From positions 49,130,501 through 49,194,500 of the forward strand of contig NC_090989.1 in NCBI RefSeq assembly GCF_041146395.1: DNA of 64,000 nucleotides, read 5' to 3'. This document shows, piece after piece, positions 21,373 through 34,605 of this stretch. Positions within the stretch are counted from its first letter, which is position 1. Every line of letters begins with the position of its first letter. This DNA comes from Eulemur rufifrons. Its lineage: Eukaryota > Chordata > Mammalia > Primates > Lemuridae. The translations under genes and the position numbers were made by a program. The notes below the pieces were generated by a model that was given only the letters and a program-made list of their open reading frames with translations, made no database searches and had not been told where the DNA came from.

Positions 21373-24300
21373 ACCAACATCTTTACCCCTATCTAAGTAG
21401 TTGGTAAGCTCTATTTGTAAACACTGAAACTATGATCATGAGTCACATAAACAGAGATATTACGACAAAAGAACTACTACATAAAGAAGAGAAATGAATT
21501 GTAACTTTATTAAGCTACTTCAAGTCATTTAAAAAGATTGTACTATGTAAAACAGACATATGGCAACAAGAGCAATTAATATGTGTTCTTTCTTGAAAAT
21601 TGTTGGTGCATTAAAGTTATGATGCTATACACAATTGTTCACTCAAATTGTATGACAATCAGAAATGAGTATTTTCATTTGTGCTATCTGGGTAAAATAA
21701 AACTTTTATGGGAACAAATTCTTACTATCACCATTAAGTAAATATATATTAATAATTACAAACATCTATTTAGTATTATGCATATTGGAGAGCTATGTCA
21801 GTATATCAAAGAAAAAAAAATTTCAGATTATCAGAGTTATACAGATGACTAGATCATTCAGTGTTTGCAATTGTTAACTTCAAGTCTCCTGAAAAGTGTG
21901 CTGAAATGATTACTGACAAATTTGCTTGGAAACCCAATCATATTTACCATATTTTTTAAGACTGGTAGAATAAAATATTCTGCTAGTTTTGATCTGTAAA
22001 ATGTTAAGCAAAAGATGAATCAGTTCACATCTCTTAACCAGGAAAGAGATTTTCAGATAGAGATTTCAAAACCAAACTTGGGAAAAATAAAATGTGTCTG
22101 AAAGATTTTCTTAGTGCATTATAATCCTATTAGGGACCAAATCCAGTAAAGAGAAAATTAAATACCGCATTTAGACGTTTAAGATAAAAACTGGGGTTTA
22201 TCCTCCTGTAATCTACTATTTACTTTACATTAGCAATTTGAAGTTCCATTCTACTCAAAAGCACCTCTTTATAGGCTATTTAAAATAAAAAAAAGTTTCC
22301 TTAAATCCATAAATATAGTTATATGAATGTATGTATAGATACAGATTTATAGCCCAGATTTATATCTATGTCTTTATATCTATATTTATATATATACAAA
22401 GAAAGAGAGATCTAGATGCATATATTAAAATAATAACTGTTTTTAGGGTACTAAAATAAGAAGAAAAATATTAATTATCCATTGACAAGAGGGAGATAAA
22501 CATTCTTCCTCTACGTGAATTTATGTTTAATGTGGATAAGACTTCCTTTCTATATCCCCAGCCCATAGTAGATTTTCTTTGATAGCCACAGCTCTATTCA
22601 GCTCAAAGAAAGATTTATTGATTAAAGTTATAGCTTATTCTTATTTTTATGTAATTTCCAGGAGTGCATATTAGAGGTTGAAAGTTTGCTTCATCTGAAA
22701 CCCTTAAGGAAATTGAAAAAAAAAGGAATGGGGAGAGAGGGAAGAAGAGAAGAGGAGGAGAAAGAGGAAGAGAAATAAGAGAGCTGCATAGTGAGCTACC
22801 CTCTCTTTTCTGTGAAACAGGACAAATCATTGTTTATATTCTTCCCACAACTTCAGCTCCTGTCATCCTACCTAAAATGTAAATGATTCTCTCTCTGAAG
22901 GGCAGAACACAAGGGAATTGTAATGGTTATCACTGTCATTTTGAAGACACATTACATGGAAGTCAATTTATTCTAAAATATTTCCCTGATCTAGTTACCA
23001 AAAGAGCAGAAATCTCGTCTTTAAAGAGTACTCAACAATTAAAGGTAATTTAATTTAAAAATCAGACAATAATGTTAGTGGCATGTTATGCTTTATTAAT
23101 TTTGAGATAAAACCCTGCACAGCATGACATTTTTACTTTAGGGTGGGCAAGAACAACAACAAAGAGAACTAAAAGCAGAAACTGTGTGGTATGGAAAATG
23201 GGAGTACTTCACAGCAAAGTTAACCTGTCTATTCTGTGGTAGTGACTAAAGGCTGGCAGCAACGTGAGTTTCCATATTTATTTTTAATATCCCAGTGAAA
23301 TACAGTGAAACAAGTATGTTTCTTCCTGTATTTTTAGACTAGAATGGAAATTGGAATATATATCTCCTTACTTGTAGTCCAAAGCTTTTTGTGGGAAGTC
23401 TGTGGAACACATAAGCTGTACTTAACATCAGACTTGTATCCCTCCATACCTCGTGGTGCTGAGGAAGCATTTAAGACATCAGCTACCTGGGGAATTGTTA
23501 AAAGTTGATTCCATGCACTGCCCTGGCGCACATGCTTCATCACAATAATGTGATCATTGAAAGAATGACTTACCTATGACTGATGTTTTACAAATCAGTG
23601 CAAAGTTTCAGTTCCTTAAAAATCATGATGGTATATCAGGGGAGACTGAGTAAGAGAATTGTAAATACAGAAGTAGTAACTGCTTTCCTATGAGTGTAGT
23701 CGCCTTGTTTTGAAGACAGTCACTAGAAGAAGTTCGGAAATTATCTTGAGCAATGGCATTACCATTAGGGTAACTGCTTGAACTTTGAAAGTGACTACTT
23801 TGAAGAAAATTTGGTTGATTCTCTTCTGCTAATTTGTAAGGAGGACACATTATTTTGTGCTTATGTTCCATGTTTACTAAAGCAACCACTCCTCAGCATT
23901 GTGGGCAAATTTCCAAAATGCCACTCTAAAGACCCAAAGATTATTAACATCTCTGATGAAAAGTACATTGAAAGATAAGGGAATTAGGAGGAAAACAGCT
24001 AAACTAAATAGTTGTCTGATTACTTTGATGAATATGCAAATTATTACCATAGGGAAAGAGATTATTAATGTAAGCATGCATCAATTAAATCATGTGGTAT
24101 ATATGATAGTTAGATAGGTAGACAATTGTACCCAAATATCTTACATGTTTACTGTAATATGATGCTCACAATTCATCATAAGCATTTTTATAATACTCCC
24201 TCATTTTTGAAAGATTATATATTTTAAAGATTTTTTCCCAGTTCCCCAAACACTGCAACTTTAAATCTTAATAATATTTTCCTGTAATATAATCTCCTAA

Positions 24301-26385
24301 ATTAGTAAACAGTAAATATCAAAATTACCTCTTAAGAGTAAAAAGATAAAGCCTGTACTTATTGCACAGAAGAGGAAATTTTAAGTCAAATGTTCTATAG
24401 CAAGTATACCATGCTAGGAGCTATAAGAGCCATGTAGAAAGAATATTTTGCTTTTCAGTCGTAAGACCTTGTCAGAGGAACTTGTTAGTAAATGAAACAG
24501 TCAGTTTATGCTTATTGCTGTATACTCTCATTTATCCACCATGCTCTGTGCTTGCTCTGTGAACATCTGGAACAAATATGAGAAAGCATTTTGAAGTGCA
24601 ATAATAAACATTTGAGCAGAAATCAGAGAGCTTTTGAATGAAAACAAAATATTTTTTGGAAATGTAATTTTAAGCAATTCTACGGTATTCAGACACTGAT
24701 GTTAACATGTCTCTTTAGACTTAGATGACATTTAGCATAAATATTAATGAAAATTTCATTAAAATATGATTTCCCACACAAGTGAATTATTCTTCTATTG
24801 GTTTCTGCAATTCAAAACTACTATTCCATGTTGAATATGCACAGAATAATTCAAAATTGTGATGTGTGTCATACTGTTTATTACATGCTTGAAAAAAACA
24901 AACATTTTTCAAATTATAGATATTTACAAGCAAGGAGAATAGAGTACACCCACATTTGATATCATAAGTATCAATGTGTTCATGCAACTCTATAAGATAC
25001 TATCACGAGTAAAAGTGTAAAAGTGTCAGCTGAACAGATGAGAAGTCAGATAATTTCTCAGATAAGCATACGTGACCACATCATTAGGAAAATACTCCTC
25101 TTGATTTTCTTCTTTATTACAATTATAGGGTATTGCATAGACCCATTTCTCTCTATGCTTATATTAATTAATTCACACTGTTTAATATCTCAAAGAAATA
25201 TCCCCACCATATAAAAAATTAGTCATATATGAGGGGATCTCCTGATTGTCTTAGTGTTAGTGACCATATTTCAGTCAGTATAATAGTCTTACTGTAAGTG
25301 ATCTCTTTACAGAAAACATATAAATATGATGGTTCCCAGCATTATGATGTCATAACACCTATAAATACAAGGGGAAGAGAAATATATCCTTTTAAATTGA
25401 AAGTTTATAGTTCTCTTGTGGATTTCTTCCAGCTGAAGATGAGCATCTATAATTCTTCTTTGACAGAATAAATTGTAAATCCATGATTTCTATCAGGTAT
25501 TATAGAAAGTTTCAGATACCCTAATCCATAAAATATACAGTTGAAGAGAAATATGACCTAATTTTTATTTCCAAACTATTGTTGGCAAACACAGGTCATA
25601 CTAACAAGATAATAAATCTGACCCAGTAATCTTACTGAGTGATTACTGCCATTCAAATATATAATATTCTTCTATTTACTTATCCATAGTTATATAACAG
25701 TAACTGAAATCAAAGATTGTCTGCAGAATGAATAGAGAAAATAATTAAGTCTGAAAATAGGACTACCAAATAGTAGATTATTTTTTTCTCCTGCTAAAGA
25801 TGCTACACTGTTCTTTATCATAGATATGACATTTGAAGAAAATTCATGTGCTGTATACAGCCATTTTCTCCATGTTCTAGCAGTTACCAACCAACATTCT
25901 TTGAGTGTCCCATTTCCCTATCTGATAATTTAGTTTTTTTTATGATAACCATTTCTGTGTTTGAAATGTCACATTAATAACCTGATTCTATCTTTAAAAT
26001 GTCAAGCAGCTAAATATCATGATTTTTGCTACCTGTCACTCTTTTGCATTATGAGTATATAGCGGTTATTGAGTAATGGTATGAAAGGCCATTTCCTCAG
26101 TAACCTGTTCCAGTTCCTGAATGATCCATGCATGCTCTGCTATTGTAAATATGCCATTCCATTGCCTAGTTCTGTTGGTAATTGGCTATAAAACAGTTGG
26201 CTGACACATATCTATAGTTAATCTTAAGTTTTACTGAACCAACGTATTCTTAGACTAATAGTGAAAATAAAGTTAGAGGCTTATATGATTTTCAGAAACT
26301 TCAGGAAGCAAGTTCTCACTATAATGGGTTTTATTTGACAGCTACAGGATAACGATGGACTTGAAGTCAGTTCACAGGTTAAAGA
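21373..26385. other. Long AT-rich interval without a recognised gene
   Basis: It includes a TATA/TCTATA-rich stretch near 22320-22410 and a GA-rich tract at 22718-22790. A short stretch near 23440-23540 faintly resembles an old DNA-transposon relic. I found no exon pattern or RNA gene. Confidence 0.45.
22718..22790. repeat. GA-rich tract
   Basis: Purine-rich run of AGGA/GAGAGA units on the plus strand. Confidence 0.8.
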
Positions 26386-26398
26386 TGGCTTTGATTTT
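26386..26398. repeat. Target-site duplication, left, of the 26.4-kb L1
   Basis: TGGCTTTGATTTT, repeated at 28487-28499. Confidence 0.8.
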
Positions 26399-28486
26399 TT
26401 TTTTTTAATTTTTCATTTATTTTTTGTTTTTTTGGTTTTCGTTTTTTTTTTTAATTTCTTTGCTTTTTATTATCCTTATTTTTTTTATTACGGCTTATGA
26501 TGGGGGTACAAAAGTTTAGGCTAAATATATTGCCCATGCCCACCCATCCACCTGAGTCAGAGCTTCAAGCGTGTCCATCCCTCAGACAGTGCGCATCACA
26601 CTCATCATGTAGGTATACACCCATCCCCTCCCCCCACCCCCCACCTCTGTGCAATACCCAAATTGGTGTTATTCCCAAATGTGCACTTAGGTGATGATCA
26701 GGGAAACCAATTTTCTGGTGAGTACATGTGGTGCTTATTTTTCCATTTTTGGGATACTTCACTTAATAGAATGGGTTCCAACTCTCTCCAGGAGAACAAA
26801 AGGGATTCTATATCACCGTTATTTCTTATAGCTGAGAAATACTCCGTGGTATATATATACCACATTTTACTAATCCACTCATGAATTGATGGGCATTTGG
26901 GTTGTTTCCACATCTTTGCAATTGTGAATTGTGCTGCTATAAACATTTGGGTGCATATATCTTTTTTATAGAATGACTTTTGTTCTTTTGGGTAGATGCC
27001 CAATAATACGATTGCTGGTTCAATGGTAGGTCTACTTGAATAGGTATCTCCATATTGTTTAAGGTATCTCCATATTGCTTTCCACAAGGGTTGCACTAGT
27101 TTGCAGTCCCACCAGCAGTGTATGAGTGTTCCTGTCTCTCCACATCCACGCCAACATGTATTGTTTTGAGACTTTTTGATAAAGGCCATTCTCACTGGAG
27201 TTAAGTGATCATTGTGGTTTTGATTTACATTTCCCTGATGATTAGAGATGTTGAGCATTTTTTCATATGTTTGTTAGCCATTTTTATATCTTCTTTTGAA
27301 AAATTTCTGTTCATGCTCTTTGCCCACTTTTCAATAGGGTTGTTCGATTTTTTTCTTACTGATTTTCCTGAGTTCTAAATAGATTCTTGTTATCAGTCCT
27401 TTATCTGATGTGTTGTATGTGAAAATTTTTTCCCATTCTGTAGGTTGTCTATTTATTCTCATGACTGTTTCTTTGGCTGTGCAGAAGCTTTTTAATTTAA
27501 TCATTCATTTATTTTTGTTGTTGCTGTGATTGCCTTAGGGGTTTTCTTCATAAATTCTTTGCCTAGGCCAATGTCTGTAAGAGTCTTTCCTACATTTTCT
27601 TCTAGAATTCTAATAGTTTTGCACCTAAGGTTTAAGTCTGTTATCCACCATGATTTATTTTTGTGAAAGGTGAAAGCTGTGGGTCCTGTTTCGGTCTTCT
27701 ACATGTGGCTATCCAGTTTTCCCAGCACCATTTATTGAATAAGGATTCTTTTCCCCTGGGTATGTTTTTATCTGCTTTGTCAAAGATTAGATGGCTATAT
27801 GAGTATGGTTTTATACTTGGATTTTCTGTTCTGTTCCACTGGTCTGTGTCCCTACACTTGTACCAATACCAAGCAATTTTAAGAACCACAGCCATGTAGT
27901 ATAGTTTGAAGTCTGGCAAATTAATACCTCCCATTTTGTCTTTATTGCTTAAAATTCCTTTTGCTAAACAGGGTCTTCTCTGATTCCATACAAAGCATAA
28001 AATTATTTTTTCTATGTCTGTGAAAAAAGATGTTGGTAATTTAATAGGGATTGCATTGAATCTGTAGATCACTTTGGGTAGTATAGATATTTTAACAATG
28101 TTGATTCTTCCGATCCACGAGCATGGTATGGTTTTCCACCTATTTACATGCTCTGCAATTTCCTTCCTCAGTGTTTCATAGTTCTCCCTGTAGAGGTCCT
28201 TTATCTCCTTAGTTAAATATATTCCTAGGTATTTTATTTTCTTTGTTGTTATTTTGAAGGGTACTGAGTCCTTAATTTGGTTCTCCATTTGATTGTTATT
28301 GGCATATATGAATGTCTCTGATTTGTGTGTATTGATTTTGTATCCTGAGACTTTACTGAATTCATTGATCAATTCCAGGAGTCTCTTGGTTGAAAACTCT
28401 TGGGGTTTTCTAGATATAACATCATATCATCAGCAAAAAGTGAGAGTTTGATCTCTTCTTTCCCTATTTGGACTCCCTTCATACTT
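26399..28486 (-). mobile_element. Young 5'-truncated L1, minus strand
   Basis: Reverse order: T-rich tail, 3' UTR with one copy of the C-rich module (26540-26646), then ORF2. The ORF2 C-terminus is open at 26698-27258 and most of its thumb and post-RT region at 27641-28372 ('[20 protein letters not shown]' region). It is truncated at 28486, just beyond the RT catalytic region. The 13-bp duplication TGGCTTTGATTTT flanks it (26386-26398, 28487-28499). Frameshifts show it is not active. Confidence 0.95.
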
Positions 28487-28499
28487 TGGCTTTGATTTT

Positions 28500-29439
28500 G
28501 GAATTGTGTGTGGGTATGTGTGACTCCCAGCTCTTCAATTTGTCACACATATCCATATACTACTACTTGCCAGTATTTATTTGACTTGGTTCTTTTTTGT
28601 TTTGTTTTTAAATTCTTTTTTTCAATTGTTTTGTAATAGGAATTAACACTTGAAAAATAAGCAAGACTATTTTACAGTCTCCTGCTGAAAGGCTGTTGCC
28701 TCTGAGTTCCAGCAAAGGTGGTAGAGATTTTGTAAGAGAAAAAAAAATATTAGCTCTCATTTTAAAGTTCATGAACAAGGTGCTTGTGCCTATTACCTAG
28801 ATAAGCTGAAATATCAGTTCCTCAAATGGATCTTTTTCCTTGCTGCATTGGTTTATTAGAATTACAAAATAATGATCTCTCATTTTATCATTCATTTTTT
28901 GTTTACTTGAATATTTCTATAAAATGAGAGCTTTTTGTTTACAAGTTGTTACCCAGTGGAATAATTTGTACAGGAAAAGCAGTATTAAGTGCAATATTCT
29001 TTCTCATTCATTACTACTAACACCCAAAAACAATGAGTTATTTTCATGCAGTCTTCAGGTATAACACATTAGATTTTTGTCCCATTATGATTTCAGAAAT
29101 GTAAATATATTTGATATACTTAACTCACTATAGTTAATTCTTTATCAGTCCTAAAGAACATGCCATTTTTGAACTTTGGTACCTCTTCTAGTTAAATCCT
29201 GAATTCTTTAGACATGACCAAAGTGAAATTTGACAGTTCTTTGCTTTCTAAATCAACAAGTTTCCGGTTTGTACTATGTATGTAATGCTCTAGACTTGGA
29301 ATCAAACATTTTTTTCTATTAATAATATGCACTAGTTGCTTTGAGTAGAAAATATCATGGTTTTTGAATGACTTCAAAGTTTCTACTGCTAGTCCAAGCT
29401 AGATTCTTAGACTCATAATACTGGAAATAATTCATATCG
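28500..29439. other. AT-rich sequence, nothing recognised
   Basis: No gene or clear repeat between the L1 and the L2 that follows. Confidence 0.45.
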
Positions 29440-29897
29440 ATACATGCCTCACATGTATTTTAAACTCAGCACATCCAAAACTGATCCTATTCCCACAAAA
29501 TTATAACTATAACAAAAACAACAACAAATGTTTTCTTTTCTGTACCCTTGTATCTCCAACAGTAAGTGATGTTACTAACTTATACCCAGTCATTTATTCT
29601 AGAGATTTGGGAATCATTCTAGATAATTCTCCCTTCTTCATAGTATATTTAGTTCTCAGTACAATTAATTTCATTTCCAAAATATTTCATAATTTTACCC
29701 CTACCATTTCATTCATTCTAATATCTTATCAGTCTGTTACTTGTAACAATTTTAGAGTTAATTTCTGCCCTAACTGACCAGCATATAGAGAACATTGTTT
29801 GCTATATTAAATAGCGTGGACTCTTTTCAATAGGAAGCAGAGATATTCTTGAATAGTATCCAATCTCTCATCCCCCACTTTTAAATCCATTTGCACA
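29440..29897 (+). mobile_element. L2 LINE fragment, first part
   Basis: Follows the L2 order with 'AAACTCAGCACATCCAAAAC', 'TTTGGGAATCATTCTAGATA' and 'ATTTCTGCCCTAACTGACC'-type blocks. It is strongly diverged. An Alu splits it at 29898. Confidence 0.7.
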
Positions 29898-30241
29898 GGC
29901 CGGGCGCGGTGGCTCACGCCTGTAATCCTAGCACTCTGGGAGGCCGAGGTGGACGGATCGTTTGAGCTCAGGAGTTCGAGACCAGCCTGAGCAAGCGCGA
30001 GACCCCATCTCTACTAAAAATAGAAAGAAATTATATGGACAGCTAAAAATATATATAGAAAAAATTAGCCGGGCATGGTGGCGCATGCCTGTAGTCCCAG
30101 CTACTCGGGAGGCTGAGACAGGAGGATCACTTCAGCTCAGGAGTTTGAGGTTGCTGTGAGCTAGGCTGACGCCACGGCACTCACTCTAGCCTGGGCAACA
30201 GAGTGAGACTCTGTCTCCAAAAAATAAATAAATAAATAAAT
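29898..30241 (+). mobile_element. Alu SINE (lemuriform), plus strand
   Basis: Starts 'GGCCGGGCGCGGTGGCTCAC' and ends in an (AAAT)n tail (about 30217-30241). The 15-bp target-site duplication AAATCCATTTGCACA lies at 29883-29897 and 30242-30256. Confidence 0.96.
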
Positions 30242-30256
30242 AAATCCATTTGCACA

Positions 30257-30430
30257 TTGCAGCCAGACTGACTATCCAGTCTAGAATACAGATATAGCAA
30301 TCACTTATCACTGTAGACCTCTTTAATGACTCCTCATTCTGTAAGAATGATACCCAAGTTCCCTAGCATCCCTTGCTACACCTTTACTGCTTCCTGTAAC
30401 TTCTCATGACAACAGCCTTTAGGCATAAAT
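30257..30430 (+). mobile_element. L2 LINE fragment, second part
   Basis: Continues the L2 interrupted by the Alu: 'TTGCAGCCAGACTGACTATC', 'TGACTCCTCATTCTGTAAGA' and 'AAGTTCCCTAGCATCCCTTG' follow the expected L2 order. Confidence 0.7.
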
Positions 30431-30949
30431 TGAGACATATTTTGACTTTTCTGCTCCAGAGATGTCTCCAAAGTGAGAAAAGTTTCCTTAGCTCATATGT
30501 TGGTGCAGTCTGGAAGTGTGGGAAGTTAATGTCCTCAGAACCAGTCTTAAATTAATGAGAGCAGAAGTGGGTGGGTATTTAGTCCATATTCCTGTAATCT
30601 GGAAAAACAACTCTAAGGTGCATTCAATACAAATCCTTGGAAGAGTCTAGATTAAATTTAGTCCCACCTGTTCATGGCAATAACCAGCTCAGTAATGGTC
30701 CTCTTGACTTTTCTACACACTTCATTCCTGCTCTCTTTCTCTACTTCTTGGGATTCTACGACCAAATAAACTGTGGGCCTAACTGTGTCCCTCTTCTGTG
30801 ATTCAGGCCCTGCTTTTGAGAGAACTGAAACTAAAATGATAGTTTATTCTCATAGACCCAATATCAGCAAGTAAGCATTTCTTCATCTTTTCTGACTATC
30901 TTGCTCACCAAGGAAAGGTATCTGATGCTGGCCAAAGCTTAAATTAAGG
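30431..30949. other. Unassigned sequence
   Basis: No recognised gene or repeat family. Confidence 0.4.
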
Positions 30950-30954
30950 GTCTA

Positions 30955-31160
30955 TAAGAAAGCACTTACAGTTGTTACTGAGGTATAGGCTTTTAGATAA
31001 GAGAAGATTGGTGATTACCTATTTAAACTTTTTTAAAAAAATTATTTTGTAAATGATATTACTGAGATAATAAAAAGTTAAGTGATTCTTCTAAGATGAC
31101 AGAATTAGGTATAGAAGATAAGATCTGTGAGTCAATATTATTGCTCTTAGCATTAAAACA
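30955..31160 (+). mobile_element. Possible MIR SINE fragment
   Basis: A 'TTTTGTAAATGATATTACTG' segment is followed by a 'TTAAGTGATTCTTCTAAGAT' block, like the MIR 3' half. Highly diverged. Confidence 0.5.
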
Positions 31161-31171
31161 GTTTTGAGAAC

Positions 31172-31554
31172 TGTCTTATATTGTTTTGGTTTGCTAGAAT
31201 GGAATAGCATACACTGGGTAATTCATAAAGAAAAATTTATTTCTTACAATTCTGGAGGCTGGGAATTTCAAAGTCAAGGGGCTCACCTTTGGTGAGGGCC
31301 TTCTTGCAGAGTTATAGCATGACAGAAGGCATCACACAGCAATAGAGTGCTCAAAAGAGAGAGCAAGAGGGAGCTGAACTCTCTTTTATAACAAAGCTAC
31401 TCTTGGGATAACTAACCAACTTCAGTGATAATGGCATTAATCCATTCATGAGGGCAACTAATCACTTCTTATTAGGCCCCACCTCTCAACACTGTTGCAT
31501 TGGGGATTAAGTTTCTAATACATGAACTTTGGGGGACACATCTGAACCATAGCA
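31172..31554 (-). mobile_element. MST/THE-type MaLR LTR, minus strand
   Basis: Starts 'TGTCTTATATTGTTTTGG' and ends 'GAACCATAGCA', matching the reverse of the MST LTR. Internal blocks 'CACTGGGTAATTCATAAAG', 'GGTGAGGGCCTTCTTGC' and 'GGCCCCACCTCTCAACACTG' are typical. The sense AATAAA lies at about 31236-31241. The flanks AGAAC and ACAAC may be an imperfect 5-bp duplication. Confidence 0.88.
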
Positions 31555-31614
31555 ACAACTAAAACTAAATAAATTAATGAACAGAACATATTTCATTTTT
31601 AAAATGCACCAATG

Positions 31615-32085
31615 ACTTTCCATTGTCTTTAGGATAAAATGTTCAATCTCTGTGATGTCCTAAAAGACCTTTTTTCCTTATGTATTTTCCACTTATCTTC
31701 TCATAGTATTCTTCTCTTTACCCTCCCTAGTAGAATTTTCCATTTATTTGAACACATTGTCCTGCTAACATCTTAGGAACTTTCCCATGGTGTTTTGCAT
31801 TTGGATGGTTTCTCAGCTTTCTTCACCTAACTTCTCCATAACTTCTACATCTAAATTTTAATGTTATTTCTTCAGGGAAGTATTTCTTGAACACAAAGAC
31901 GCAGTTGCATTGAACTGAAGTACTGCATGGAACTCATAGAGTTGGGAGTCATTTGGAAGTACTTACTGAGTGCTTAATACATGCCAGGCACTGCTCTAGG
32001 TTGTTGTGTATAAAGCACACAAAACAGACAATTCCTGAATTCAGTAAGCTATGTCCTACAGAGTATTTGATTAAGAGGTGCCTCT
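31615..32085 (+). mobile_element. Ancient L2-like and MIR-like fragments
   Basis: 31615-31900 resembles L2 ('CTTTAGGATAAAATGTTCAA', then a 'TTCTTCAGGGAAGTATTTCTTGA' end). 31955-32080 carries 'TGAGTGCTTAATACATGCCA' and 'GGCACTGCTCTAGG', a phrase frequent in ancient SINE/LINE relics. Boundaries are approximate. Confidence 0.55.
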
Positions 32086-34039
32086 AAGCAAAACTCTAAG
32101 TTCTAGTAAAAGAGGTAATGTCTACTTTACTAATCATATAAGAGGTTCCTAAACAAATAATTACTGATTTTTGTTGATGTTCATAAAATTTTTTAGAAAT
32201 ATTAGTAAGCCTCAGCTTCTGGGATCTCTTTCTCTCTTGCAAGTTTATATAAATGCACATATTTGAAGATATTCTAGGACCTCTTTTTCTCTCTTGCGAG
32301 CTTATGTAAATGCTTGTATTTAAAGTTATACATACTTCTGAAATACTTGGGAGAAAAATTACATCCAGGGTAGTACATGTGTGAGCAAAGGGCAAAATTA
32401 TTGAGCTACATATCAACCTTACTCAAAAGGAAGGTGCTTATCCTTAACATATGGTCCTGTCAGTGAGTTGCAATTCTCAGTTTAGCTGACTAGGACAGTA
32501 TTGTAAGAGGAGATAAGTATGAATGTATGTATGTGTGCTTGGGAGGGGGTACCTTTGGGGTTCTGCTCCAATAATCTGATACCTAAGGACACACAATTTG
32601 CTTAAAGCTGTGTTTGAGTAAATATATCAGCTGAACATTTAAAGGACCACACATGCCTCTCATTATTTTTTAATAATTGCCATTTCTTCATTAAGTGTTT
32701 ATGATGGATAAAATTTCCAACACGAGATAGCACCAGGTTCATGTGGGGAAAAGCCATTTTTAGAAGCAAAATGGAAGGTGTAACTTATGGGAAAGATGAC
32801 TATCTGAGAAGTAAATTATATTACTACAAAGCAAATGCAATAGTGGAACATTATAGCTTTCTTTTTCCTTGAAGCAATATTTTAACAAAGTAATTAAGCC
32901 TGGTTTCAATAACTTATTCTGAAATTTCATCTCTCCAAGTCATTTGGTTCAATCAATGGCTCCCTTGATCCTACATACTCTTACCAGAAAAACAAAACAA
33001 AATAAAATGAAATAAATTTAGGAAAGAAAGCAATGTGATTGCTCTAGTTTGTGTTCTTGAGTTATAAGGGGGAAAAAAAAAATAGGCTTATCTAGTTTCA
33101 CAGGCATTCTGGGAATTGGCCCATTTTCCAACACTGGATCTGTCCTTGCACAAAGTGTGCTTCGGTGTATAGAAGCAGCTGCTGGAATACTCTCCTGAGT
33201 TCTGGCAGCAATCAGTAAGTCTTTATTTGGTCCCACGCAGTGACTTGACAAATTCAATTTTCTTATCTACTCCTTCTCCTAGGGATATGGACCCTTAGAA
33301 GCCTCACAATAGCCCATCTACTAAATAACTTTGGGTGGCCCACACTGATCTCATGATTGACAGCACCACTCCTTCTCAGAGAGCTGGCTGGATGTGCTGC
33401 GGTTGCTTCTTAGCCTCTGAACTACTACATATTTGTATTATACATGGCCACCTTAGCTGGCTGTGTTAAAAGAGACTCTCACAGACTTAACAATCCACTC
33501 TGCCATCAGATGCTCCCTGAAGGGCAAATGACTCTGAGGCACTTTATAATTGTGTTAGATAATTGATTCAGTGGTTGTGAATTGTTATAATTTATCAGTA
33601 AACTTTCTTTATTAAATAAACAACAAGTCCTATAAGAAATAGACTTCTATTTTGAGCCTGCTATTTCTATTCTAAGGAGGCTTATTATCTTGATTGTATT
33701 CCACAAATTTTATTTCTTATATGGTAAGTCTTGTTGGATTGTTTTTAATGTTGTTATTTAAAAACATCTTACAAAGTCAGTCAACTACTTTTCTTGGCTA
33801 ACACAGATAGAGAAGGTACAATTTATTTTTCTTGAATGAATTAAAGAAACCTAAAGCATTTCGTTTTTGTTTTTTTTTTTTCAATTTTAAGATCTCTCCA
33901 ACAAATATTTCTTAAATGTCTCAGAAATTCCAGACATGCAAAGATGAGTAAGCCATGACCTCAGCCTCATTTTTGCACATTCCAGACTGAGTGCCTACTA
34001 CGACTATGAAAGTGAATTTTCTTCACTTGAAAAGATTTT
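32086..34039. other. Unassigned sequence
   Basis: No gene or convincing repeat family was recognised. Two short purine-rich phrases (CTCTTTCTCTCTTGC) repeat at about 32226 and 32281, part of a small diverged local duplication of about 60 bp. Confidence 0.4.
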
Positions 34040-34191
34040 GTGACATAATCAAAAGAACAAGGACTTTAGGACACCTGAGATCTGATTTCAATTCCATTCC
34101 ATATCTACAACCTAGTAGGCATTTGAATGTATACCTGCCACTTACTTTCTCCTACTCTCATTGTTCTCTCTATAGCCTATGGGTTGTTTTA
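34040..34191 (-). mobile_element. MIR SINE, part 1, minus strand
   Basis: A reverse MIR order is visible: 'TGATTTCAATTCCATTCCAT', 'CTGCCACTTACTTTCTCC'. It is interrupted at about 34192 and its end ('AATAAATGGCAGCCATTACA') reappears at 34560-34605. Confidence 0.58.
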
Positions 34192-34558
34192 TGAATATAA
34201 GTATAGAAATGCACCACATAATGACATTTTGATAAACAATAGATTGTATAGATGGTGGTGGTCCCATAAGATTAGACCATATTTTTACTGTACCTTTTCT
34301 ATGTTTAGATACACAAATACTTACCATTATATTACAATTACCTACAGTATTCAGTAATAGTAACATGCTATACAGGTTTTTGGCCTAGTAACAATAGGCT
34401 ATATCATATAGCCTAGGTATATACTAGGCTGTACCCTCAAGGTTTGTGTCAGTACACTCTATAATGTTTGCACAACGATGAAATCACCTAAATATGCACA
34501 TCTCAGAAAGTATCCTCATTGTTAAACCATGCACAACTGTAGTATTAGAAAATGTCTG
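34192..34558. mobile_element. DNA-transposon relic inserted in the MIR
   Basis: About 370 bp with the pattern of a common primate Tigger/mariner-type non-autonomous element: 'TGGTCCCATAAGATTAGACC', 'TGTACCTTTTCTATGTTTAG', 'AGCCTAGGTATATACTAGG', 'TCAGAAAGTATCCTCATTGT'. The termini are degenerate inverted repeats around 'TGCACCACATAATGACA' and 'TTGTTAAACCATGCA'. I do not assign the exact family. Confidence 0.72.
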
Positions 34559-34605
34559 GCTTATTCTTAAGATCTTAATAAATGGCAGCCATTACAATTA
34601 TCACA
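34559..34605 (-). mobile_element. MIR SINE, part 2, minus strand
   Basis: Continuation of the interrupted MIR, 'CTTAATAAATGGCAGCCAT' being the reverse of its 5' part. Confidence 0.5.

Noticed and set aside
21108..21400. Two 86-residue Ser/Pro/Phe-rich open frames
   Set aside because: Translation of a polypyrimidine simple repeat.
27641..28372. A 243-residue minus-strand frame
   Set aside because: L1 ORF2 fragment in a 5'-truncated element with frameshifts.
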